A DNA stretch of 48,893 bases from Desulfovibrionaceae bacterium (lineage in GTDB: Bacteria; Desulfobacterota; Desulfovibrionia; Desulfovibrionales; Desulfovibrionaceae), in assembly GCA_031082225.1 (NCBI GenBank), contig JAVHLG010000032.1, forward strand, positions 1 to 48,893. The letters are read 5' to 3'. The notes under the pieces are model-generated. The model searched no databases and was not told the DNA's origin. It worked only from the letters and a program-made list of their open reading frames with translations. Positions 8,083 through 16,553 of this stretch are shown here, piece after piece; position 1 is the first letter of the stretch; each line of letters begins with the position of its first letter. The position numbers and the translations under genes were made by a program.

Positions 8083-8793
8083 ATGTCCGCGAAAAAAGCC
8101 GTAGGCCTGCTGGTGTTGGCTGACAAAACGGATCTGTACGCCAGGGAGATGAACCGGTTGGAGGTGCCGGTGACCATAGCCGGAAGCGTGTCGGAGTTTT
8201 TGGAGCGGTTGTCCGGGGGCGTATGCCGGGGATTGGTGATGGATATCCAGAAGGTCATGCGTGCCCCGCGGGCCGAGAGGGACCGGCTGTTCCGGGTCAG
8301 CGAGTCCTACCCCATCCTGCGCACCAAGGTGGACCGGTCGGGCAAAAATATCCTGTTCCTGGATGACGTGGATTGCTTCCTGCACAACTGCGGCACGTTC
8401 TGCCCCGAACGCAAGCGCTGCGCCCTGCGCTATCCGGTCAAGCTCAACGCCTTCGTCTCCCGCGAGGACGATCCGGCCATGCTGGCCGCCGTCCGGGCGA
8501 ACATCCTCAATATTTCCCACAGCGGCTGCTTCGTCCTGACCCTGGAGGATTTTTCCGCCTCGCGCTTCGTGCATGTCCGGATTGCGGAGTTGACGGACCC
8601 GACCCCGATTTTCGGGCTGGTGCGCTGGTGGCGGCCCTGGGGGGAACCCGGGATGCTGCCTGGAATCGGGGTGGTGTTCATGGATGTCAAACCCGGCCAT
8701 CTGGCCGAGATCGACGACATGTGCCAGGACGGAACCGGGGTCATGGAACCGGAAGACGATGATGAGGCGGCCTGCCAGCGGCATCCGGCCTGA
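8083..8793 (+). CDS. PilZ-domain protein with a cysteine cluster
   Basis: A 236-residue soluble protein. Residues about 112-205 carry the two c-di-GMP contact motifs of PilZ: RxxxR as RCALR (112-116) and N-x-S-x-x-G as NISHSG (143-148). The N-terminal 95 residues are not recognised. Four cysteines (C98, C103, C107, C113; spacing x4, x3, x5) run straight into the RxxxR motif, so C113 lies inside the ligand site; a metal or redox role is inference. The ATG at 8083 has AAGGAG nine bases upstream. It lies 130 bp after asd and convergent with the Tim44-like gene. Confidence 0.85.
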   Translation: MSAKKAVGLLVLADKTDLYAREMNRLEVPVTIAGSVSEFLERLSGGVCRGLVMDIQKVMRAPRAERDRLFRVSESYPILRTKVDRSGKNILFLDDVDCFLHNCGTFCPERKRCALRYPVKLNAFVSREDDPAMLAAVRANILNISHSGCFVLTLEDFSASRFVHVRIAELTDPTPIFGLVRWWRPWGEPGMLPGIGVVFMDVKPGHLAEIDDMCQDGTGVMEPEDDDEAACQRHPA

Positions 8794-8828
8794 GGCGGCG
8801 TTCCCGGCCCTGGGGACAGGCAAAACGC

Positions 8829-8848
8829 CCGCCTCTCCGGGGAGGCGG
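8829..8848 (-). terminator. terminator of the Tim44-like gene, convergent region
   Basis: CCGCCTC and GAGGCGG form a 7-bp stem with a 6-base loop, directly against the stop codon of the minus-strand gene. On the minus strand it is followed by GGCGTTTTG, a short T-run, so it fits an intrinsic terminator; it can also fold on the plus strand after the PilZ gene. Confidence 0.55.
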
Positions 8849-9772
8849 CTATTCGGCCCGAATCCCGGCTAAAAGCCACATGGCCCCGGGCGTGGCGTCG
8901 TCCCGGACAAAGGTCCAGGTCTCCCGCTCCCGGTCGTCCCCGGACTGGCCCGGCATCCTGGCCAGCACCTCGAAAAGCGTGTCGACCCGGGTGGCGTTTC
9001 CTTCCTTCGCCCGCGCCGCGATCCCGGCCTCGATCAAAAGCAGTTGCGACGTCCTCCCGCCCGTTTGCGCGGCCCGCGCCGTGGCCATCCGGGCCAGCTC
9101 AGCCATGAATTCCGGGGCCACGAACGGGGCCGTCCCGGACACGTCGCCCTTCTCCAGGGCCTCACGGACCCGGGCGTAGACCGCCTTGGCCCCGGCCACA
9201 AACTCCTCGTCCTCGCTGTGGAAGGCCGGTTGCGCTCCGGCCGGGGCCGGTTTTTGTGCCGACGGCGTGGAACGCAGGCCGCCCCAGGCCGCCTCGGCCG
9301 CCTGATAGGCGCGCTCCAGGCCCGGTTCCCGGCTGCCCGGGGCAGGGCCCTGGGAGGTTCCCGGACCGTAGCCCTGCGTTGGAGGGGCCGACGGCTGCGG
9401 GTTGGACGAGGCGGGATCAGCGCCTTTGGACGAAGGACCGGAGGGCGTCCGCCCCTCGGCGGGAGGCGGCGCGGGCCGCGCGGCCTTGTCCGGCCCTGTG
9501 GACGGCGCGCGTCTGCCTGCCAGAAAACGGAACAGCATAAAGACCACAAGCCCGATGACCACGATGTCGGCCAGGCGGGGGCCGGTGAAGGGTTCTCCGA
9601 GAAACAGGGCGTTGATGAGCCCGCCGGCGAACATTCCCGGGGCCTCTTCCGGGGGCAGGCCGTCTGTGCCCTGTCTGGAGGCCTGGGCCATGGCGGGCAG
9701 GGCCAGGAGATGACACAGGGTCACGGCCAGGGGGCGGAGGCGGACGCGGGGGCCGGGCGCGGCGTGGGGCAT
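8849..9772 (-). CDS. Tim44-like domain membrane protein
   Basis: A 307-residue protein. The N-terminus has a hydrophobic stretch ending LPAMAQA that could be a signal peptide, followed by a second membrane segment (LADIVVIGLVVFMLFRFLAGRR, about residues 67-88). A Pro/Ala/Ser-rich linker follows, and residues about 195-307 resemble the Tim44-like domain found in bacterial inner-membrane proteins (FVAGAKAVYARVREALEKGD ... FVAPEF ... IEAGIAARAKEGNATRVDTLFEVLA ... ETWTFVRD). Function in bacteria is poorly defined. AAAGGAT precedes the ATG, and a good sigma70 promoter lies 27-54 bases upstream of it. Confidence 0.8.
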   Translation of the reverse strand: MPHAAPGPRVRLRPLAVTLCHLLALPAMAQASRQGTDGLPPEEAPGMFAGGLINALFLGEPFTGPRLADIVVIGLVVFMLFRFLAGRRAPSTGPDKAARPAPPPAEGRTPSGPSSKGADPASSNPQPSAPPTQGYGPGTSQGPAPGSREPGLERAYQAAEAAWGGLRSTPSAQKPAPAGAQPAFHSEDEEFVAGAKAVYARVREALEKGDVSGTAPFVAPEFMAELARMATARAAQTGGRTSQLLLIEAGIAARAKEGNATRVDTLFEVLARMPGQSGDDRERETWTFVRDDATPGAMWLLAGIRAE

Positions 9773-9798
9773 GGGAGATCCTTTGTTCGTTTTTTTTC

Positions 9799-9826
9799 AG
9801 TGTATCCGTGGTCGTGGGTCTGTCAA
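9799..9826 (-). promoter_or_regulatory. sigma70 promoter of the Tim44-like gene
   Basis: On the minus strand, TTGACA (9826-9821) and TACACT (9804-9799) are 16 bases apart, just upstream of an AAAGGAT ribosome site. The -35 box ends four bases from an array of 11-bp tandem repeats. Confidence 0.6.
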
Positions 9827-9829
9827 CCC

Positions 9830-9917
9830 GCCTGTCGGGAGCCTGTCGGGAGTCTGCTGGGAGTCTGCTGGGAGTCTGCCGGGAGCCTGCCGGGAGCCTG
9901 CCGGGAGCCTGTCGGCA
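9830..9917. repeat. eight 11-bp tandem repeats upstream of a promoter
   Basis: Eight consecutive units of the form G(C/T)CTG(C/T)(C/T)GGGA, in register with no gaps: units 1-2 GCCTGTCGGGA, 3-4 GTCTGCTGGGA, 5 GTCTGCCGGGA, 6-7 GCCTGCCGGGA, 8 GCCTGTCGGCA. The unit length is near one DNA helical turn, so every copy presents the same face. Confidence 0.95.
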
Positions 9918-10130
9918 GCACATGATCTGACCGATGCCGCAGGGCCTGGGGAAGAGGATCAGGTGGGACCGGTGGGACGGAAGACCTCGGGCAGGCCGGG
10001 CCGGGGCGGCGTCTCCCGGGCGATGTCAGGAAAAATGAATTGTGAGCTATTGTGTGAAGTTATATGGGGATGGTGTAGGGTATATGGAATCCGGCCCGCC
10101 ACAGGCGCGGCCCACGCCGGGAGAAGGCGC
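9918..10130. other. rest of the divergent gap upstream of the universal stress gene
   Basis: The whole 358-bp gap between the Tim44-like gene and the stress-protein gene holds the promoter, the 11-bp array and, at about 10030-10090, an AT-richer patch (ATTGTGAGCTATTGTGTGAA and following) that is the likeliest promoter region for the stress-protein gene. I cannot assign boxes there with confidence. Confidence 0.35.
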
Positions 10131-11015
10131 ATGGACAAGCATTTCTTGGTGACCATAGGGGATGATCCGGGAATCTTTTACGGCGTCGGTTTCATCAGCC
10201 ATTTTTTCGACGCCAAGGACAGGGTGCGGGTGACGCTATTCCACATCGCCCCCCAGCCCCCGGCGGTGTGGCCCGAGGAACTGTCCTACGAGACCAAAAA
10301 GGCCCTGGAGGACAGCGCCGGGCGTCTGGAGGACAAGGGCCGAAACGCCCTGGCCGCCGCCCGGGAGAGCCTGCTTGGCAAGGGCTTCACCCCGCGCAGG
10401 ATCGAGGAGAAATTCATCTTCGGGGCCTTTCCCCGGGCCGGGCATCTGATCATGGAGGGCGAATACGGCGACTATGACGCCGTGGTCCTCGGGCAACGCG
10501 GTTTTGCGGGCCTAAGCGCCTTCCTGGATCGCGGGGTGGGGGTCGAGATCATGCGCGAATCCTTCGACTTTCCCCTGTGGGTCTGCCGCTTCCCGGACTA
10601 TGCGCGATCCGGGGTTTTAGTCTGCGTGGACGGCTCCAACGCCGCGCTGCGGGCCGTGGACCATGTGGGGGCCATGCTTGCGGGCGAAAAACGCCACGCC
10701 CTGACCCTTTTTCATGTCTCGGGGCAGGCTTTGCCGGACGCTGCCGACGCCGTATTCGCCCGGGCCCGGGAGGTGCTTGCCGCCAGGGGCGTTTCGCCCG
10801 AGCGCGTGGCCGCCCGGCAGGTGGCGTCGGACCATGTGGCCAGGGCCGTGCTTGCCGAAGCCGAATCCGGACGGTATGCCGTGGTGGCCGCCGGGCGCAC
10901 GGGCGCGGGCCGGGGGAAGTCGCCGCTTGGCGGTCTGTCCCGGGCCTTTTTCGGATCAGCCAGCGATGTGCTGTTCCACGAGTTGGCCGGGGCGGTCCTG
11001 TGGGTGTGCCGCTGA
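10131..11015 (+). CDS. tandem universal stress protein (two USP domains)
   Basis: 294 residues with two UspA-like folds: residues 1-155 (MDKHFLVTIGDD ... VVLGQRGFAGLSAFLDRGVG) and about 160-294 (SGVLVCVDGSNAALRAVDHVGAM ... VAAGRTGAGRGK ... FFGSASDVLF). The second domain keeps a glycine-rich ATP-loop pattern; the first is more divergent. Tandem USPs are cytoplasmic stress or signalling proteins of varied role. GGAGAAGG precedes the ATG. It lies 37 bp upstream of a histidine kinase and is probably co-transcribed with the signalling genes that follow. Confidence 0.9.
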   Translation: MDKHFLVTIGDDPGIFYGVGFISHFFDAKDRVRVTLFHIAPQPPAVWPEELSYETKKALEDSAGRLEDKGRNALAAARESLLGKGFTPRRIEEKFIFGAFPRAGHLIMEGEYGDYDAVVLGQRGFAGLSAFLDRGVGVEIMRESFDFPLWVCRFPDYARSGVLVCVDGSNAALRAVDHVGAMLAGEKRHALTLFHVSGQALPDAADAVFARAREVLAARGVSPERVAARQVASDHVARAVLAEAESGRYAVVAAGRTGAGRGKSPLGGLSRAFFGSASDVLFHELAGAVLWVCR

Positions 11016-11052
11016 CGGCGCATCCACGACATGGCAATGCAGCAACGTACGG

Positions 11053-12636
11053 ATGAAGGTCATGACCATTCCAGACAGCCACGGCCAGACCGACTTTTGT
11101 TTGTGGGACACCTCCGACCGGGAATTCCAGGTGGGCATCATCGGCGCCGGGCCCGGATTCATCTCCATCCTGGATATCCTGGGCAACGAGCAGTACCAGG
11201 ATTTCCTGCCCGGCCTGAAACTGACGGCCGTGTCCGACCCCGGGCCCCAGCCCTCCAGCCGGGCCCTTGTGGAGAAGCTCGGGGTGCCGATCTACAACAC
11301 CTTTGAGGACATGCTGGCGGCACACCCCGGCATTGACCTGGTGGTGGAGCTGATCGGCTCCCGGGCCAAGCTGCGGGCCATCCGCTCGGCCTTGCCGGAC
11401 ACGGTTTCGCTGATCGACCACAATGCGGCCTTTTTCCTGTGCGGCCTGCACAACATGCTCCAGGTCAGCACCCATTGCCAGGTCAACCTGGACCGGCACA
11501 AGGAACTTTTAAACGCCATCATCGACGAGGTGCGCGACGACATCATCCTTCTGGACAAGGAGGGCCGCGTGGCGGACCTCAACAAGAACGTCTACCAGCG
11601 CCTGGGCAAGGCCAAGGCCGAGCTTATGGGGCTGCCCTGCTGGCAGGTGCAGACCCTCGACGACGGACGTCCCTTTTGCTGCGGCCCGGACAAGGACTGC
11701 CCCTTTTTCTCCACACTTTCCACCGGACGCGAGGCCGAGGCCATGTTCACCCGCCTCGATGCCGACGGTCGGCTCTTGTATTTCCGCATCTATTCCTATC
11801 CCATCTTCAATCCCATGGGACACATGACCCATATCATGGTCATGCGCCGGGACATCACGCGGCGCACCTACCAGGAGCGCCACCAGCAGCAGGCCGAAAA
11901 ACTGGCCATCATCGGCGAGATGTCCATGTACCTGGCCCATGAGATCAGAAATCCGCTTTTCGCCATCTCCGGCTTCACCAAGTCGCTTCTGGATTCGGCG
12001 AACCTGACGGAGAAGGAACGGGAAAAACTGCGCATCATCGCCGAGGAGGCCAAGCGCCTGGACCGCATGTTGTCGAGCATCTTAAGTTTCTCGCGCCAGA
12101 CCCAGACCGTGTCCGGGCCGGTGGACCTCAATCGCGTCAGCGAGGAGGCCGTGGAACTCATGCGCATCGGCTATGCCGACAAGGGCTACCGCTTCGTGCT
12201 CAATGCCGATCCCAACATCCCGCGCGGCCGGGCCGAGGCCGAGACCATCAAGCAATGCCTGGTCAACCTGATGATGAATTCCATGGAGGCCATGCCCAGG
12301 GGCGGCGAGATACGGGTGCGCACCGGTATGGATGCAGACAGTCCGGTGGTCGAGGTGGCGGATCGCGGCCGGGGCATGAGCCAGACCGAGATGGACAAGG
12401 TGTTCAGCCCCTTCCACACCACCAAGGGCCAGGGCTACGGCCTGGGGCTGGCCATGATCAAGAAGATGATCGAGGAGTTCGGCGGCCGGGTGACCTTGTC
12501 CAGCCGGGAAGGACGCGGCACGGCCGTGACCTTGCACTTCGCCCCCATCCTGGCGGGGGAGGAGGAGCGCCAGGCCGTGGACGACCTCACGATCCAGGAG
12601 GCGGCGTCTCGGGCGTCTGCGAAGCCGACATCGTAG
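11053..12636 (+). CDS. soluble histidine kinase with N-terminal Rossmann-like and PAS domains
   Basis: 527 residues with no membrane segment. Residues about 26-145 look like a dinucleotide-binding fold (VGIIGAGPGF at 27-36, then LKLTAVSDPGP and IDLVVELIGSRAKLRAI, as in dehydrogenase-type NAD(P) domains). Residues about 155-268 form a PAS domain with cysteines C196, C209, C210 and C216. Next come HisKA with His296 in LAHEIRNPL and an HATPase (NLMMNSMEAM, DRGRGM, GYGLGLAM). Kinase activity looks intact. The start is uncertain between ATG 11053 and 11062; neither has a strong ribosome site. It is followed 84 bp later by a second kinase, and the likely partner is the NtrC-type regulator. Confidence 0.88.
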   Translation: MKVMTIPDSHGQTDFCLWDTSDREFQVGIIGAGPGFISILDILGNEQYQDFLPGLKLTAVSDPGPQPSSRALVEKLGVPIYNTFEDMLAAHPGIDLVVELIGSRAKLRAIRSALPDTVSLIDHNAAFFLCGLHNMLQVSTHCQVNLDRHKELLNAIIDEVRDDIILLDKEGRVADLNKNVYQRLGKAKAELMGLPCWQVQTLDDGRPFCCGPDKDCPFFSTLSTGREAEAMFTRLDADGRLLYFRIYSYPIFNPMGHMTHIMVMRRDITRRTYQERHQQQAEKLAIIGEMSMYLAHEIRNPLFAISGFTKSLLDSANLTEKEREKLRIIAEEAKRLDRMLSSILSFSRQTQTVSGPVDLNRVSEEAVELMRIGYADKGYRFVLNADPNIPRGRAEAETIKQCLVNLMMNSMEAMPRGGEIRVRTGMDADSPVVEVADRGRGMSQTEMDKVFSPFHTTKGQGYGLGLAMIKKMIEEFGGRVTLSSREGRGTAVTLHFAPILAGEEERQAVDDLTIQEAASRASAKPTS

Positions 12637-12720
12637 CATCACACCCCGCTGGAAAATTGCAACAGACAGGGTTTCCTTAATAAATACGGCTATGTTTTTC
12701 TAAGGACGCGATACGAGGCC

Positions 12721-14217
12721 ATGTTCATCCATAAAGGCTCGCCCGATTCCCCCCGTTCCCGGTTTTTGAGCCTGCGGTCCCAGTTGGTCCTGGCCCTGGG
12801 GGCGCTTTTGGCCATAAGCCTCGGGGGCGCGGTCCTGTCCCTGTGGTACGGGCACATGGCCCGCAATCTGTATCTCTCCACCCTTGAGGGCGACGTGGTC
12901 GGCCTGGCTGCGGCCCAGGAACTGGAAAACGCCCTGTTGGCCCTGTATGCCGAGGCGGCCGGGGGCCGGGGGGCCATGGACGCCGCCGAGGGGCTTGCGG
13001 TCGGACGGCGGCGGGTGGAGGAGTGGCTGCGCAAGGCCCGCGACGCGGCAGGCGGCGAGGCGGCCCGGCAGGCCCTGTCCCATCTGGACGCATCGTGGTT
13101 CGAGGTCCAGGAGGCCATGGACACGGCCTTTGACCGGTCGTCGTCCCCCGAAGCCGGGCTTACGCTTTTGTCCCGGCGTTTCCACGAGGCGTTTTCCCGG
13201 GCCGAGGCCTATAAGAATCTCTTTCGGGAGGGCATTGCGGCCCGCCGGGCCGATTATCAGGCGCGCACCGACGCCCTGGTGGTCATGGTCTGGATCGCCC
13301 TGCCCCTTATCGCCCTTCTGGGGCTGGCCCTGACGCATCTGGCGTTTCGGCGCATCCTCAATCCCATCCGCCATCTGGCCCGCACCGGACCCGGGGCGGA
13401 AAAAGAGTTGTGCGACGGCAACGAGGTCAAGACCCTGGCCCGGCGCTTCGGCAACCTTCTTGTGGCCGTGGACCGGGCCCAGTCCGACCTGGAGGTCAGC
13501 CGGGACCACCTCATGCAGTCGGAAAAGCTGGCCCTGGTGGGCAAGCTGGCCGCCGGGGTGGCCCACACCATCCGCAACCCCCTGACATCGGTCAAGATGC
13601 GGCTTTTTTCCCTGGAGCGCGTCCTGCGCCTGGAACCGGCCCAGAGGGAGGACTTCGAGGTCATTTCGGAAGAGATCCGGCACATCGACACCATCGTGCG
13701 CAATTTTCTGGAATTTTCCCGGCCGCCCAAGCTGGTGGCCCGGGCCACCAGCCTGTCCGACGTGGTGGACACCACCTTAAACCTCCTCAAGCACCGCCTG
13801 GAGTCCTACGGGGTGACGGTGGAGGTCCTGCGGGTCAAGCGCCTGACCCCCATCAGCGCCGACCCCGATCAGCTCAAGGAGGCCCTGGTCAACCTGGTGC
13901 TCAATGCCTGCGAGGCCATGGTCGAGGGCGGCCGCATCGTCATCCGCGAGGAGGAGGGGGTCATGGAGCCGGCCGGACGGGTGGTGGTGGTGCGCATCAG
14001 CGACACCGGCCCGGGGGTTCCCGAAATGATCCGCGACCGGGTGTTTCAGCCCTTTTTCACCACCAAGGGCGAGGGCTCGGGGCTTGGGCTGCCCATCGCC
14101 CAGCGCATCGTGGAGGAGCACGGCGGCTGGATCAACCTGCATTCCCCCGAGGGCCGGGGGGCCACCTTCGCCCTGATCTTTCCCCACGCCGAGGAGCGCA
14201 CGTGGCACAGATACTGA
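12721..14217 (+). CDS. membrane histidine kinase, partner of the sigma54 activator
   Basis: 498 residues: membrane segment about 22-43, periplasmic four-helix-like sensor about 44-184, second membrane segment about 185-207, a linker, HisKA with His282, then HATPase (NLVLNACEAM, DTGPGVPE, GSGLGLPI). The residue after the phospho-histidine is Thr (AHTIRNPL) instead of the usual Glu or Asp. The 3' end overlaps the regulator gene by 16 bases, so the two are translationally linked and very probably a cognate pair. A GAGG lies close to the ATG; an AAGGA lies farther upstream. Confidence 0.93.
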   Translation: MFIHKGSPDSPRSRFLSLRSQLVLALGALLAISLGGAVLSLWYGHMARNLYLSTLEGDVVGLAAAQELENALLALYAEAAGGRGAMDAAEGLAVGRRRVEEWLRKARDAAGGEAARQALSHLDASWFEVQEAMDTAFDRSSSPEAGLTLLSRRFHEAFSRAEAYKNLFREGIAARRADYQARTDALVVMVWIALPLIALLGLALTHLAFRRILNPIRHLARTGPGAEKELCDGNEVKTLARRFGNLLVAVDRAQSDLEVSRDHLMQSEKLALVGKLAAGVAHTIRNPLTSVKMRLFSLERVLRLEPAQREDFEVISEEIRHIDTIVRNFLEFSRPPKLVARATSLSDVVDTTLNLLKHRLESYGVTVEVLRVKRLTPISADPDQLKEALVNLVLNACEAMVEGGRIVIREEEGVMEPAGRVVVVRISDTGPGVPEMIRDRVFQPFFTTKGEGSGLGLPIAQRIVEEHGGWINLHSPEGRGATFALIFPHAEERTWHRY

Positions 14218-15695
14218 TCGTGGACGACGACCACCAGTTGCGCCAGAGTTTCGAGCGCCTGCTTTCCGCCGAAGGCTATGCCGTGCGCACGGCCTCGACC
14301 GGCGAGGCCGGGGTGGAGATGGTCCGCGAGAGCCTGCCGGATCTGGTGGTCATGGACGTGCGCATGCCGGGCATAAGCGGCCTGGAGGCCTATGCGGCCA
14401 TGCGCGAGATCGAACCCAGGCTGCCGGTGATCATCATGACCGCCCACGGCACCACGGAGACCGCCATTGAGGCCACCCGCATGGGGGCCTTCGACTACGT
14501 GCTCAAGCCCTTCGACATCCCCGACATCTTGAAGCTCATCGAAAAGGGCTTGAGCGCCGGGCGGTTCATGCGCTCCAAGGTGGAGATGGACGCCCCGGCC
14601 GAGGGCGGCGAGGGCGAGGCCATCGTGGGCGGCGGCCCGGCCATGCAGGAGATCTACAAGGCCATCGGCCGCGCCGCGCCCACGGACGCCACGGTGCTCA
14701 TCCGGGGCGAATCCGGTACGGGCAAGGAGCTCGTGGCCCGGGCCGTCTACCAATACAGCGCCCGGGCCGGAAAGCCCTTTCTGGTCATCAACTGCGTGGC
14801 CATTCCGGAGACGCTTCTGGAATCGGAACTCTTCGGCTACGAGCGCGGGGCCTTCACCGGGGCCTCGGGCCGCAAGGTGGGCAAGATCGAACAGGCCAAC
14901 CGGGGCACGGTGTTCCTCGACGAGATCGGGGACATGCCGGTCTCCATCCAGGCCAAGCTTTTGCGGCTGTTGCAGGAAAAACACGTGGAGCGCCTGGGCG
15001 GGGCCGGGCCCATCCCGGTGGACGTGCGCATCATCGCCGCCACCAACCGGGATCTGGAACAGGCCGTGGCCAAGGGGGCCTTTCGCGAGGACCTGTATTA
15101 CCGCCTCAAGGTGGTGACCATGAGCCTGCCCCCCCTGCGGGAGCGGCGCGAGGACATCCCGCTTCTGGCCAGACATTTTCTGTGCCGCTTTTCCCGGGAG
15201 GCCGGTGCCCCGGACCCGGGGCTGACCCCGCAGGCCATGGCCTTTCTCACCGGGCACGACTGGCCGGGAAACGTGCGCGAGCTGGCCAACGTCCTGCAAA
15301 AGACCCTGATTTTCAGCCGGGGCGGTCCCATTGCCGCCGAGGATCTGCAAAAGGCCGCCGGAACAACGCCGTCGGCCGCCATGGCCGGGCCGACGGGGAC
15401 CGCCGGGGCCGGAGGCGATGGGACCGCCCTGGAGTTCCTGCGCCGGTTCGTGCGCCAGGAACTGGTGGCGGCCCGGGACGACGAGGGGGCCTTCGAGTCG
15501 CTCATGGACCGCTTCGGGGCGGTGGTCATCGCCGAGGCCCTGGCCATGACCGGCGGCAACCGCACCCGGGCGGCCAGGCTTCTGGGGCTGTCGCGGCCCA
15601 CGCTTTTAGCCCGCATCGAAAAGTACGGACTCAAGATCGAGACCTCGGTGACCGCACCGTTCGGGGCGGCCGAATCGGGCGGCCCAGGGCGCTGA
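14202..15695 (+). CDS. NtrC-family sigma54-dependent response regulator
   Basis: 497 residues starting at GTG with GAGGAG five bases upstream. Receiver domain 1-115 has the DDD acidic cluster at 8-10, Asp52 in VVMDVRMPG and the Lys-Pro in YVLKPFD. The AAA+ domain (about 140-370) has Walker A GESGTGKE, the sigma54-contact loop GAFTGA, Walker B FLDEIGDMP and the arginine-finger region. A Fis-type helix-turn-helix ends the protein (GNRTRAARLLGLSRPTLLARIEKYGL). It activates sigma54 promoters; I found no convincing -24/-12 promoter in the window. Overlaps the kinase gene. Confidence 0.96.
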   Translation: MAQILIVDDDHQLRQSFERLLSAEGYAVRTASTGEAGVEMVRESLPDLVVMDVRMPGISGLEAYAAMREIEPRLPVIIMTAHGTTETAIEATRMGAFDYVLKPFDIPDILKLIEKGLSAGRFMRSKVEMDAPAEGGEGEAIVGGGPAMQEIYKAIGRAAPTDATVLIRGESGTGKELVARAVYQYSARAGKPFLVINCVAIPETLLESELFGYERGAFTGASGRKVGKIEQANRGTVFLDEIGDMPVSIQAKLLRLLQEKHVERLGGAGPIPVDVRIIAATNRDLEQAVAKGAFREDLYYRLKVVTMSLPPLRERREDIPLLARHFLCRFSREAGAPDPGLTPQAMAFLTGHDWPGNVRELANVLQKTLIFSRGGPIAAEDLQKAAGTTPSAAMAGPTGTAGAGGDGTALEFLRRFVRQELVAARDDEGAFESLMDRFGAVVIAEALAMTGGNRTRAARLLGLSRPTLLARIEKYGLKIETSVTAPFGAAESGGPGR

Positions 15696-15792
15696 GCATG
15701 GCCGTGAGGCGGCGTTCCCGTTGGCCGGGGATGCCGGATTGCTTCCAGGGGCCATGGCCCGGATGTCCGGCCTGGGCGTCGAAACGCGCAAC

Positions 15793-15818
15793 GCCCGTCC
15801 GGGGGATGCCGGACGGGC
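15793..15818. terminator. bidirectional GC hairpin between convergent genes
   Basis: GCCCGTCCGG and CCGGACGGGC form a perfect 10-bp stem with a 6-base loop (GGGATG), between the regulator and the Smr gene. T-runs are weak on both strands. Confidence 0.5.
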
Positions 15819-15842
15819 GCCGTGCCGGGAAGCGGCGCGGAC

Positions 15843-16553
15843 CTATCCCAGGTCGTCCCAGAAATTTTCCCAGCGCACCTTGCCCTTGGTCTTTTTGAAC
15901 TTGCGCAAGAGCACGTACAGGGCCCCTGCGCCGCCGTGCCGGGGCAGGGCCGTGGCGAAGGCCAGGACCACCCGCTTCAAGGGGTCGCGGGTGAGCCAGG
16001 TCTTGAGCTCCTCCTTGAGCACGGGGAGCCCGCCCGGGGAGTTGGCCCCGCGCCCGGGGATGATGAGCAGGCAGCGTTTCCCGGCCAGGTAGTTCTCGCG
16101 AACGAAGTGCAGAAGCGCCAGTTGGGCCTGGGCGGCGTTTTGCCCGTGCATGTCCAGATGGGCCTCGGGGGAGAACTGCCCGGCGCGCAACTGGCGGAAG
16201 ACCTTCTGGTCCATGTCCCGCACGAATCCCTGCATGTATTCGTCGGTAAACGACAACTCGAACTCCACCCGCCCGGCCACCAGGTCCAGCAGGGCGTTTG
16301 CGCCGTCCGGATCGGACTCGGACGCCTTGCGCAAGGATGACTCGGCAGGCTTGGGAACCACGGCCCGGCCACGAAGGACGCCGTCCATGGTCTGCACGCC
16401 GGACATGGCCCGGGCGAAGAGGGTTTCCTCGTCCTCGGCCGGGACGTCCGGGTCCGGGGACGGCTTTGCCGGGATCTTGATCGGTTCCGGTTTTTTCTTC
16501 TGAATTTTTATCGACTTGAGGGCGTCAAGGCCCGAACGTTTTTGCGCTGCCAT
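15843..16553 (-). CDS. Smr-domain protein
   Basis: 236 residues. The N-terminal 70 are basic and Pro-rich (IKIQKKKPEPIKIPAK). The Smr (small MutS-related) domain, about residues 145-236, has LDMHGQNAAQAQ and the glycine loop IPGRGANSPGG that mark the family, which includes nucleases acting on nucleic acid or collided ribosomes. No MutS portion is attached. The upstream stretch of the open frame is not conserved in style, so the start is placed at MAAQKRSGL; no clear ribosome site precedes it. Convergent with the sigma54 activator gene. Confidence 0.85.
   Translation of the reverse strand: MAAQKRSGLDALKSIKIQKKKPEPIKIPAKPSPDPDVPAEDEETLFARAMSGVQTMDGVLRGRAVVPKPAESSLRKASESDPDGANALLDLVAGRVEFELSFTDEYMQGFVRDMDQKVFRQLRAGQFSPEAHLDMHGQNAAQAQLALLHFVRENYLAGKRCLLIIPGRGANSPGGLPVLKEELKTWLTRDPLKRVVLAFATALPRHGGAGALYVLLRKFKKTKGKVRWENFWDDLG

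Noticed and set aside
14202-14225. A sigma54 promoter around TGGCAC at the start of the regulator gene
   Set aside because: No TTGC at the required distance. The match is simply the coding sequence for the kinase C-terminus and regulator N-terminus.
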